The position numbers and the translations under genes were made by a program. Positions 1 to 6,195 of a stretch of DNA of 7,713 nucleotides are shown here, piece after piece. Positions within the stretch are counted from its first letter, which is position 1. Each line of letters starts with the position of its first letter. The notes beneath the pieces are model-generated. The model did not search any database and had not been told where the DNA came from. It saw nothing but the letters and a program-made list of their open reading frames with translations. The stretch comes from Acidilobaceae archaeon (GTDB lineage: Archaea > Thermoproteota > Thermoprotei_A > Sulfolobales > Acidilobaceae), in assembly GCA_027039295.1 (NCBI GenBank), contig JALWEW010000110.1, forward strand, positions 1 through 7,713, written 5' to 3'.

Positions 1-1113
1 AGGCGGGAGAGGCTGCTGGAGGAGGCCCTCGAGCTCCCGAGGGTGGAGTTGGACGCGGGGCTGGCCTCCGATGTAGCCAACATCGCTCACGGGGTCTACA
101 GCCCGCTGGAGGGCTTCCTGGTCCAGGAGGACTACGAATCAGTGCTCTACGATATGAGGCTCTCGAGCGACATACCCTGGACAATACCCATAGTCCTAGA
201 CGTGGACCCTAGCCAGGTAGCGGGCGTGAGGGAGGGGGATGACCTAGCCCTGTTCTACGGTGGCAGGCCCCTCGCCCTAATGAGGGTCGAGGAGGTCTAC
301 GGGTGGGACAAGGGCGAGTACGCTGAGAGGGTCTTCAAGACGAGGGACCCTGGGCACCCCGGTGTCAGGAAGGTCATGGCTAGGCGCGAGCTCCTCGTCG
401 GGGGCCCGGTTGACCTGCTAGTCGAGCCCCCCGAGCCCTTCGAGGCCGTGAGGCTCTGGCCCAAGGAGACTAGGGTCCTCTTCGAGGCCCGCGGCTGGAG
501 GACTATAGCGGCCTTCCAGACCCGGAACGTGCCCCACATGGGGCACGAGTACGTCCAGAAAGCCGCCCTGACATTCGTGGATGGCCTGTTTATCAACCCC
601 CTCGTTGGCTGGAAGAAGCCCGGGGACTACAGGGACGAGGTAATAGTGGAGGCCTACAAGGCCCTCATCAAGCACTACTACCCGAGGGACTCCGTGGTAT
701 TCAGCGTCCTCAGGATGGAGATGCGCTACGCGGGCCCCCGGGAGGCCATACACCACGCTATAGTCAGGAAGAACTTCGGGGCAACACACTTCATAGTAGG
801 CAGGGACCACGCGGGAGTAGGCGACTACTACGGCCCCTACGAGGCCTGGGATCTCTTCCGCGAGTTCCCCGACCTAGGGATAACACCACTATTCGTGAGG
901 GAGGCCTTCTACTGTAGGAAGTGTGGGCAGATGGTCAACGAGAAGATATGCCCCCACCCCGAGGAGTACAGGGTGAGGATAAGCGGCACTAAGTTAAGGG
1001 AGATGATCAGGAGGGGCGAGAAGCCCCCGGAGTACATGATGAGGCCCGAGGTAGCCGAGGTGGTGCTAAGCCACCCCAACCCCTTTATAGAGGAGGGCGA
1101 GGCGCAGGGCTAG
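1..1113 (+). CDS. sat: Sulfate adenylyltransferase (ATP sulfurylase), 5'-truncated by window edge
   Basis: Catalyses ATP + sulfate to APS + PPi in the cytoplasm, the entry step of sulfate activation (or the reverse in sulfur oxidation). The frame is open from base 1. A GTG at 43 is possible, but the residues before it (ending LELPR) continue naturally into VELDAGLASDVANIAHGVYSPLEGF, a conserved N-terminal stretch of archaeal Sat, so the true start lies upstream. Counting codons from base 1, QTRN starts at 173 and is followed by HMGH at 179-182, the HxGH nucleotide-binding motif. GRDHAGVG starts at 267. A Cys-rich zinc-type cluster has C305, C308, C317 and H319, followed by the RISGTKLRE and PPEYMMRPEV signatures. 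The 371 codons seen are nearly the full length of the homodimeric archaeal/bacterial type, with no APS-kinase domain fused at the C-terminus. The next gene follows within 25 nt, suggesting cotranscription. The family call is secure; the physiological direction is unknown. Confidence 0.96.
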   Translation, partial: RRERLLEEALELPRVELDAGLASDVANIAHGVYSPLEGFLVQEDYESVLYDMRLSSDIPWTIPIVLDVDPSQVAGVREGDDLALFYGGRPLALMRVEEVYGWDKGEYAERVFKTRDPGHPGVRKVMARRELLVGGPVDLLVEPPEPFEAVRLWPKETRVLFEARGWRTIAAFQTRNVPHMGHEYVQKAALTFVDGLFINPLVGWKKPGDYRDEVIVEAYKALIKHYYPRDSVVFSVLRMEMRYAGPREAIHHAIVRKNFGATHFIVGRDHAGVGDYYGPYEAWDLFREFPDLGITPLFVREAFYCRKCGQMVNEKICPHPEEYRVRISGTKLREMIRRGEKPPEYMMRPEVAEVVLSHPNPFIEEGEAQG

Positions 1114-1126
1114 ACCAGCGCGGCCT

Positions 1127-1132
1127 GAGGTG
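1127..1132 (+). promoter_or_regulatory. Shine-Dalgarno GAGGTG deciding the start of the sulfatase-like gene
   Basis: GAGGTG matches the archaeal anti-SD complement AGGAGGTGA and lies 6 nt before GTG 1139. The earlier in-frame GTG at 1130 overlaps this motif and has no SD of its own, so 1139 is preferred. Confidence 0.5.
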
Positions 1133-1138
1133 CGTAGG

Positions 1139-2515
1139 GTGGGCGTGGGTGGCGGGGGGAGGATAAGGAACATCGTAGTAATAGTGGTTGACACGCTCAG
1201 GAAGGACTACGCTGGCCCCATCGAGAGAGCCCTCTCGAGCTATGGGTTTGTCTCTTACGACCGCGTTGTGGCACCCGCCCCCTGGACAGTGCCATCGCAT
1301 GCCTCCATGTTCACGGGCCTCTACCCCTCCCTCCACGGGTCCCACGAGACCCGCGATAGGAAGATCCCCTATGTCCCCTACCGTGGGAGGAATGCGTTAG
1401 CGAGGAGCCTCCGGGAGCGGGGCTTCAAGCCCTGCCTGTTGACGGCGAACCCCCTAGTCCACCCCCGCCTTGGCTTGGAAGGCTTTGACTGTGTGTTCGA
1501 GTATGAGATGTATCCTAGGAGGCCCCTGTCCGCCCGGGAGATCGATATAATCAGGGGGGTGAAGAGGGAGATAGGCTCGCCGAGCTCGGGGCTCAGGCTC
1601 CTGCTAGCCCTAGCGGGGAGGGGGCATGCGACGATAGCGTTTAAGCTACCCCTAGACAAGCTTTACCGCATCCTCTGGCTATGGCGGGCCAGGAGGAGGG
1701 GTTGGCCCCGCGAGAAGGGGTGCTCTGTCCTTCTCCCAAGGCTTGCGAGGATCCTAGAGAGCGGGGAGCCACACTTCGTCTTCGTTAATCTCATGGAGGT
1801 GCATGAGCCGTACAGTAGCCTTGACAACGAGGCCGTCGGCGCCAAGGCTTTGAGCACTGGCAACCCTCCCCCGGAGCTTGTGAGGCTCTGGAGGGAGAGG
1901 TACCCGGAGCACGTGAGGTACGTGGCTGACAAGCTGGCCGAGGCCCTGGAACATCTGGAGCGCCGGGGAGTGCTCTCGAGCAGCCTCGTAATAGTGACGA
2001 GCGACCACGGCCAGCTCCTCGGAGAGAGGGGGCGCATAGACCACGGCGTGTTCCTCGACGACGAGCTGCTCCTAGTTCCGTTCCTAGTAAGGTACCCCGA
2101 CTGGATGGAGCCCGCATCAGCCAGTGCCCCGGAGGGTAGGTGGCTTAGCCTGACGCGCCTGAGGGACGTCGTGGATCTCATACTCCAGGGCGAGCCGGGC
2201 TGGCCGCGGAGGCTCTACGAGGAGACCGTGTACGCCGAGTCCTACGGGCTCATCTGGGACTTCAGCCCTTACCTAACCCCCGAGGAGCTAGCGGCCCTAA
2301 AGGAGAGATACGAGCGCCACCGCATAGCCGTCTACCACAGATACTACAAGGGCGTCTTCGACGTTGCCTCGTGGAGCCTCGAGGAGGCAGTCTCCTATAG
2401 GGGGCCCCTAGGCGAGGGGGAGAGGGAGGCGCTCAGGAGGGAGGCGGTGAGGTTCCTCCTCTACACGGCGAGGCTGAGAAGGCCGCGGCTCCTCAAGAGG
2501 ATAAAAGGAGGATAG
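1139..2515 (+). CDS. Sulfatase-like hydrolase, alkaline phosphatase superfamily, Thr nucleophile position
   Basis: Member of the sulfatase/alkaline phosphatase fold (PF00884-like), expected to hydrolyse or transfer a phosphate or sulfate ester using two metal ions. Residues are numbered from GTG 1139. The first strand IVVIVVDTLRKDY supplies metal ligand D18. The nucleophile loop APWTVPSHASMFTGLYPSLHG puts T50 where classical sulfatases have the formylglycine Cys/Ser of C/S-x-P-x-R, and His stands in place of that motif's Arg. Further signatures are NLMEVHEPY with H222, VTSDHG with D289 and H290, and DHGVFLDDELLLVPF with H302. The Thr suggests phosphohydrolase or transferase chemistry rather than formylglycine sulfatase activity; this is inference. 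I see no signal peptide, so it is probably cytoplasmic. The gene starts 25 nt after the sat stop and ends 7 nt before the next gene, in an apparent operon. GTG 1130 is an alternative start adding three residues. The natural substrate is unknown; a phosphoester or sulfate ester in APS/PAPS-linked metabolism is a contextual guess. Confidence 0.88.
   Translation: MGVGGGGRIRNIVVIVVDTLRKDYAGPIERALSSYGFVSYDRVVAPAPWTVPSHASMFTGLYPSLHGSHETRDRKIPYVPYRGRNALARSLRERGFKPCLLTANPLVHPRLGLEGFDCVFEYEMYPRRPLSAREIDIIRGVKREIGSPSSGLRLLLALAGRGHATIAFKLPLDKLYRILWLWRARRRGWPREKGCSVLLPRLARILESGEPHFVFVNLMEVHEPYSSLDNEAVGAKALSTGNPPPELVRLWRERYPEHVRYVADKLAEALEHLERRGVLSSSLVIVTSDHGQLLGERGRIDHGVFLDDELLLVPFLVRYPDWMEPASASAPEGRWLSLTRLRDVVDLILQGEPGWPRRLYEETVYAESYGLIWDFSPYLTPEELAALKERYERHRIAVYHRYYKGVFDVASWSLEEAVSYRGPLGEGEREALRREAVRFLLYTARLRRPRLLKRIKGG
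2506..2511 (+). promoter_or_regulatory. Shine-Dalgarno AGGAGG for the phosphodiesterase-like gene
   Basis: A perfect AGGAGG at the very end of the preceding gene, 11 nt before TTG 2523. The spacing is rather long. An alternative ATG at 2547 has only a GGTG (2540-2543) 3 nt before it. Confidence 0.45.
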
Positions 2516-2522
2516 CCCCTGA

Positions 2523-3917
2523 TTGCGCCTACACGCTGGGGTGCCCATGGCATTGCCTCGGAGGCTGTTCTTCCTGGGCCTCGACTCGCTGCCGCCCCGG
2601 GTCCTCTACGAGGGCCTCGACGGCGGGGCTTTCCAGTACCTCAGGGGCCTCGTGAGGGAGGGGGCCAGGTGGGTAATGAGGACCTGCCACCCCCCGATAA
2701 CCGTGCCGGCCTGGATGGTCATGTTCACGGGTAAGACGCCGGGGGAGCTGGGGGTCTACGGGTTCAGGCACCGCCGCCCCGGGGAGTTCGGCTACTACAT
2801 TGTGAATAGCGGTTACATCAAGGCCCCCACTATATGGGACGAGGCCTCGAGGAGGGGCCTGAGGGTTGGGGTCTACGGTGTGCCCCCCACCTATCCTCCC
2901 AGGCCGCTCCATGGGTTCATGGTCACGGACTTCACCACCCCGGGGCCGGAGAAGCCCTACACTTTCCCCCCGTGGCTCAGGAGGGAGTTGGAGGCCTTGA
3001 CGGGGCCCACTATCTTCGACATAGTCTACCGGAGCGAGGACAAGGACCGGGTGGCTAGGGACCTGCTTAGGATGCTCGACAACCACCTGAGGCAGGTTGA
3101 GTACCTGGCTACGAGGAAGAAGTGGGATGCATTCTTCTACGTGGAGATAAGCGTTGACAGGGCGCACCACGCCTTCTGGAGGTACTTCGACCCCGAGCAC
3201 CCACGCTACGAGGAGCACCCCCGCTATAGCCGCGTGATACCCGAGGTCTACAGGAGGATAGACGAGTGGCTCGAGCGCCTCCACCCCCGGCTCCCCAAGG
3301 ACACGGTACTGGTGGTGGCGAGCGACCACGGCATAAAGGCGATGAGGGGCGCCTTCACCATAAACCAGTGGCTCGCGGAGCAGGGCTACCTCAAGCTCAG
3401 GGTTGACCCCTCGAGCCTCAAGCCGGGCACGGACCTCGGGGAGGACATGGTTGACTGGCAGGGCACCATAGCCTGGGCGTGGGGCGGCTACTATAGTAGG
3501 GTATTCGTGAACCTCAAGGGCCGCGAGAAGCACGGCGTCGTGGAGCCACGCTACTACGAGGAAACCCTTGAGATGCTCAGGCGAGACCTAGAGTCCATAA
3601 GGGGGCCCCGAGGGGAGGAGTGGGCCAACAAGGCCTACAGGCCCAGCGAGCTATACCCGGAGGTCAACGGCGACCCACCAGACCTCATGCTCTACCTGGA
3701 TGACCTCAACTGGAGACCCGCCGGAACCCTCGGCTGGCCCGCGAACTACCTAGAGGAGAACGATAGAGGCCCCGACGACGCGGTCCACGACTGGCACGGG
3801 GTCTACGCGGTCTACGACCCCGAGGGCACCCTCGAGCGCGGCGAAAGAGGCGTAATGCCCATAGAGTACATCAAGGCACACCTGGAACAGCTTATATTCA
3901 GCAAGGAGGAGGGCTAG
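2523..3917 (+). CDS. Type I phosphodiesterase/nucleotide pyrophosphatase-like phosphohydrolase (COG3379-like)
   Basis: Alkaline phosphatase superfamily enzyme of the nucleotide pyrophosphatase/phosphodiesterase type, matching what I know as predicted phosphohydrolase/phosphomutase COG3379. Residues are numbered from TTG 2523. FFLGLDS gives metal ligand D21. HPPITVPAWMVMFTG gives the expected nucleophile T60. EISVDRAHHAFW gives D212 and H215/H216. VASDHG gives D268 and H269. VHDWHGVYAVYDP near the C-terminus supplies H422/H425. The full two-metal set is therefore present, and the length of 464 residues is normal for the family. No signal peptide is evident. The start is TTG with AGGAGG 11 nt upstream; ATG 2547 (protein beginning MALPRRLFFLG) is a credible alternative and loses no motif. 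It sits between the sulfatase-like gene and the RHH-like gene with gaps of 7 and 20 nt. Cleavage of a nucleotide such as APS, PAPS or PAP would suit the sat context, but specificity cannot be read from the sequence. Confidence 0.88.
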   Translation: MRLHAGVPMALPRRLFFLGLDSLPPRVLYEGLDGGAFQYLRGLVREGARWVMRTCHPPITVPAWMVMFTGKTPGELGVYGFRHRRPGEFGYYIVNSGYIKAPTIWDEASRRGLRVGVYGVPPTYPPRPLHGFMVTDFTTPGPEKPYTFPPWLRRELEALTGPTIFDIVYRSEDKDRVARDLLRMLDNHLRQVEYLATRKKWDAFFYVEISVDRAHHAFWRYFDPEHPRYEEHPRYSRVIPEVYRRIDEWLERLHPRLPKDTVLVVASDHGIKAMRGAFTINQWLAEQGYLKLRVDPSSLKPGTDLGEDMVDWQGTIAWAWGGYYSRVFVNLKGREKHGVVEPRYYEETLEMLRRDLESIRGPRGEEWANKAYRPSELYPEVNGDPPDLMLYLDDLNWRPAGTLGWPANYLEENDRGPDDAVHDWHGVYAVYDPEGTLERGERGVMPIEYIKAHLEQLIFSKEEG

Positions 3918-3937
3918 CCTGGGGGTGCACGTAGACC

Positions 3938-4147
3938 TTGGCGGGTGACAAGGTCGAGGTCAGGATAAGCCGGGACCTCTACGAGAAGGCCCGCGAGTTC
4001 ATAGAGGAGACAGGGGGCTTCAAGAGCGTCGACGAGCTAGTCGAGTTCCTCCTCCAGGAAGTCCTCTCCGGCGAGGAGGAGGCAGGCCTCACCCAGGAGG
4101 ACGAGGAGAAGGTCAAGGAGAGGCTCAGGAGCCTAGGCTACCTCTAA
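3938..4147 (+). CDS. Small ribbon-helix-helix-like protein with C-terminal RLRSLGYL tail
   Basis: 69-residue acidic protein. Residues 5-11 (KVEVRIS) form a probable beta strand, followed by two helices (about DLYEKAREFIEETG and SVDELVEFLLQEVL). This order is typical of CopG/ribbon-helix-helix domains, in which a strand pair binds DNA as a dimer. An acidic linker rich in E and D then leads to EEKVKERLRSLGYL. The start is TTG 3938; the nearest SD-like sequence is GGTG at 3923-3926, 11 nt upstream, and no ATG or GTG is available in this frame. It follows the phosphohydrolase gene after 20 nt and probably belongs to the same operon. The terminal LRSLGYL resembles tails I recall at the C-termini of sulfatase-type proteins, so it may interact with the two upstream enzymes rather than, or as well as, DNA. 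Its function as regulator or accessory subunit is inference. Confidence 0.78.
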   Translation: MAGDKVEVRISRDLYEKAREFIEETGGFKSVDELVEFLLQEVLSGEEEAGLTQEDEEKVKERLRSLGYL

Positions 4148-4149
4148 CC

Positions 4150-4201
4150 CCCCGGGATAGTCGGGATCTCGAGAAGGTTTCCGATAGCTTAACTCCCGGG
4201 G
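4150..4201 (+). repeat. Nested inverted repeat after the sat operon
   Basis: CCCCGGGA (4150-4157) is exactly complementary to TCCCGGGG (4194-4201). Inside, TCGGGA (4161-4166) can pair with TTCCGA (4178-4183) using one G-T pair. Together they could form an interrupted stem just after the last stop of the operon. There is no T-run, so a canonical archaeal terminator is not shown. It may be an mRNA 3' structure or simple GC-rich coincidence. Confidence 0.3.
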
Positions 4202-4253
4202 CCAACAGCTTGAGCGGAGTGAACAAGCGGCAGTACGGAGGCTTTCCTGTTGC

Positions 4254-4658
4254 GAGGCGTGTGAGGCGCTCGAGGTCGCGGAGCGCATAGTCGGTGGTAT
4301 GAGCCTCGAGGATTTCATGCGGAGCCCCGAGGCGCGCTTCGCGTTGCGTTACGCCCTCATACTCTTCGTCGAGTCAGTGGTGGACGCTATAGTCCTCGCC
4401 CTAGAGTCCGTTTATGGTGTAGCCCCAGAGTCGTAGGGGGATGCGGTGCTACTAGCGGGGGAGAAGGGCATGCTCTCCTACTCTACCGCCAGCGAGCTTG
4501 CAAGGCTGGCTTCGCTGCGCAACATGCTGGTGCATCGACACTGGAGGGTTGACGATGAGAGAGTCTACCGGGAAACGAGTAAAGGCCTCGGGGTCGCCCA
4601 GAGGGCCTTGGAGGAGCTTGAGAGGCTTAGCGAGGCTCTCGAAGGTCGAGGAGGCTAA
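4254..4658 (+). pseudogene. HEPN-domain (DUF86/HepT-like) toxin gene with in-frame TAG
   Basis: HEPN proteins of this type are RNases paired with an MNT nucleotidyltransferase antitoxin. The frame is open from 4188 and shows HEPN-like helices from about EALEVAERIV (4263) through SPEARFALRYALILFVESVVDAIVL. It then meets TAG at 4434-4436, where the surrounding sequence (PES-stop-GDAVLLAGEKGML) suggests a lost Tyr codon. The same frame resumes without a shift to TAA 4656-4658. The second half carries the catalytic RX4H as RNMLVH (R at 4518-4520, H at 4533-4535) followed by WRVDDERVY, as in DUF86 proteins. The residue two after the His is His (CAC 4539-4541), where the HepT motif RX4HXY has Tyr. 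No ATG, GTG or TTG lies in frame before ATG 4299, so the 5' end also looks damaged or uses a non-standard start. Separate short products from 4299 and from GTG 4446 are possible but would split the domain. It overlaps the MNT gene at its 3' end, the usual arrangement. Probably a decayed gene; sequencing error or readthrough is not excluded. Confidence 0.72.
4543..4547 (+). promoter_or_regulatory. Shine-Dalgarno GGAGG inside the HEPN gene, for the MNT gene
   Basis: GGAGG ends 7 nt before ATG 4555, a near-ideal spacing. It supports translation of the MNT frame from inside the HEPN gene. A second GGAGG at 4610-4614 precedes the alternative TTG 4618 by only 3 nt. Confidence 0.4.
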
Positions 4659-5091
4659 GAGGAGGAGCACCCATCTCTCCCGGGGGCAGAGGAGGGAGGC
4701 GCTGGAGGCCATCAGGGAGGTCCTCGAGCGTAGGGGCGAGGTCCTATTGGCGTTCGCCTTCGGGGGGATCCTTGTGGAGGGGAAGCCCGTGAGGGACATA
4801 GACGTTGCCGTCTACACGGGCTACCATGTATTCCCAGAGGAGTGGCCCTGCTACGCTGGCGAGCTGAGGGACCTGCTCGAGGCGGCGGTACGCTCCAGGC
4901 TGGGCCTCCGGAAGGCCGTCGACGTGGTTGTGCTAGAGTACGCCCCGCCAGGCCTCAGGGCGGCGATCCTAGCGGGGGGCCGCCTGCTGGCGAACCGCAG
5001 GCCCGGCCTTAGGGCTCTCCTGCTCCTCCACTCGCGGGACGAGGAGAAGAGCATCCAAGCCAAGGCAGCTCGGGCCCGCCGGGGATCCTAG
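4555..5091 (+). CDS. MNT-domain nucleotidyltransferase (MntA-like antitoxin partner)
   Basis: Minimal nucleotidyltransferases of this family silence their HEPN partner, in studied cases by AMPylating it. From ATG 4555 the product has 178 residues. The core is LLAFAFGGILVEGKPVRDIDVAVY: G70-G71 stand where the family usually has G-S, and D81-x-D83 is the metal-binding pair. VDVVVLEYAPPGLRAAILAGGRLL follows and holds the expected third acidic residue (Asp of VDVVV). The first 20 or so residues are basic and low in conserved character, being an out-of-frame reading of HEPN codons. TTG 4618, giving a 158-residue protein starting near LRGLARLSKVEEAKRRS, is closer to the usual family length. I report ATG because of its well-spaced SD. 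The gene overlaps the HEPN gene by 104 nt from ATG, or 41 nt from TTG. Its stop shares the CCTAGG palindrome with the stop of the opposing GT2 pseudogene. The frame is intact, so the antitoxin-like part outlived the toxin-like part. Confidence 0.82.
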   Translation: MRESTGKRVKASGSPRGPWRSLRGLARLSKVEEAKRRSTHLSRGQRREALEAIREVLERRGEVLLAFAFGGILVEGKPVRDIDVAVYTGYHVFPEEWPCYAGELRDLLEAAVRSRLGLRKAVDVVVLEYAPPGLRAAILAGGRLLANRRPGLRALLLLHSRDEEKSIQAKAARARRGS

Positions 5092-6162
5092 GCCTTGTAG
5101 GCCTCGTAGTTCCTGTAGGCCCTCTCCACTACCTCCCTGTACCTGAGGTACGCTGGCAGCATTAGCAGCAGGCTCCCGGTCCCATAGAGGTTGAACTTGA
5201 CATAGTTGTAGAGGGGCCCTCCGCAGGCTGTAGCCCTCGCGGGGCAGCCTCGAGGCGGCCTGGGCTAGCGGTATGGCGAGTCCCAGGGCCGCTAGTAGGG
5301 GCTTCACGGCCCCTAGGCCTATGAGGGCCGCCGCCAGGAGGTCCGAGGCCAGGTGATAGGTGCTCCTCCGCCTCCTCCGGAGGGCCCTGAGTATCGTGCT
5401 GAGGATCGAGCTGTCGTATAGGCTCCAGACCTCGTGGACCAGGGACTTGTAGGCTAGCCTTGAGAGGTACTCCCTGAGGAGGGCCCTCCTGTAGACGCCA
5501 GAGTAGGGGCCCAAGTTGAGGTCTACGGCCGGGTGCCAGCCACCTGGGAGCCGGGCCTCGAGGACTGGTATGCCTTGGTACCACGCCTTGAGGCCCAGCT
5601 CGGCGTCCTCACAGCACGCCATGTCCTCACTCAGCCGCAGCTCGCCGAGGCTACCCGGAGGGTATGAGGGTCGCCCCTAGTGGCGGCCACTTGAGCTTGG
5701 AGACCCGGGGCTCGCCTATTCTGGCCTTGCGGGCTCTCTCCAGGAGGGAGCGGGCGTCCCCCTCAAGCTGGGTCCTTGACTGGTAGTAGCGGGACTCGTA
5801 TGGGGCGTGGACTATCTCCTTGCCCCGGCTGGCCCGGGCGAGCGTGCAGATTAGGCCCCTCGCCAGTAGTATGACGTTGGAGTCGAGGAGGAAGGCGTAG
5901 TCGAAGCCCCCGCCTCTAAGTCTATCTCCATATCCCTGTTCCTAGTCTGAGGAATGTTGCTCTTGTAGGCCTCTACTGCATGGTCTATCCCCCCACTCTT
6001 CGAGGGTCTCACTCACGATGTCGGGAGTCCCATTGCTGCTCTCCAGTTAATTACTATGAAGAAGGGCTCCATACCCTCTTGGGCCAGCGCCGACTCCAGG
6101 CTGTACCCTACCGTCGCCTCGGAGTTCATAGTGAGCACGATAATCGCTACCCGGCACCCCAT
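5088..6162 (-). pseudogene. Family 2 glycosyltransferase (GT2) with multiple frameshifts
   Basis: Reading the minus strand and joining frames gives a GT2-like protein of about 355 residues. Segment 1 starts at ATG 6162 with VAIIVLTMNSEATVGYSLESAL, the GT2 N-terminal strand. Segment 2 (about 6040-5993) reads SSNGTPDIVSETLEEW. Segment 3 (5991 to about 5912) reads IDHAVEAYKSNIPQTRNRDMEI. Segment 4 (to the TAG at 5653-5651) reads GFDYAFLLDSNVIL and later KWPPLGATLIPSG. Segment 5 (to about 5213) reads LSEDMACCEDAELGLKAWYQG, the ED acceptor-side motif, and then a hydrophobic stretch about DLLAAALIGLGAVKPLLAALGLAIPL, likely membrane-associated. Segment 6 reads LYNYVKFNLYGTGSLLLMLPAYL and stops at 5090-5088. 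The junctions lie near 6045-6038 (an apparent AG duplication), a G6 run (5994-5989), a G5 run (5911-5907), 5662-5650, and a GGGGCCC run (5219-5213). The usual DxD appears as DSN (5884-5876). Neighbouring genes are intact, which favours true decay over sequencing noise. The family was probably a membrane-linked sugar transferase for lipid, S-layer or exopolysaccharide glycans. Confidence 0.8.
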
Positions 6163-6195
6163 GGAGGCCCTAGGCCCGCCACTAGCCGGGGGCCA

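Noticed and set aside
2529..3533. Long open frame of 334 codons on the minus strand
   Set aside because: It lies wholly antisense to the phosphohydrolase gene, which has all its catalytic motifs. The antisense product has no recognisable domain, and long antisense frames are expected in GC-rich coding DNA.
3921..3930. GGGGGTGCAC repeated at 7617-7626
   Set aside because: Two copies of a G-rich 10-mer with SD-like content in GC-rich DNA, without further flanking similarity, are best explained by composition.
4434..4436. Pyrrolysine or other recoding at the HEPN TAG
   Set aside because: Pyrrolysine use is known from methanogens and a few other lineages, not from this type of crenarchaeon, and TAG ends sat, both hydrolase genes and the MNT gene here. 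A nonsense mutation is simpler.
4498..4554. Extended start of the MNT gene at TTG 4498
   Set aside because: The extra residues are an out-of-frame reading of the conserved HEPN motif region, and no SD supports this start; ATG 4555 or TTG 4618 is better.
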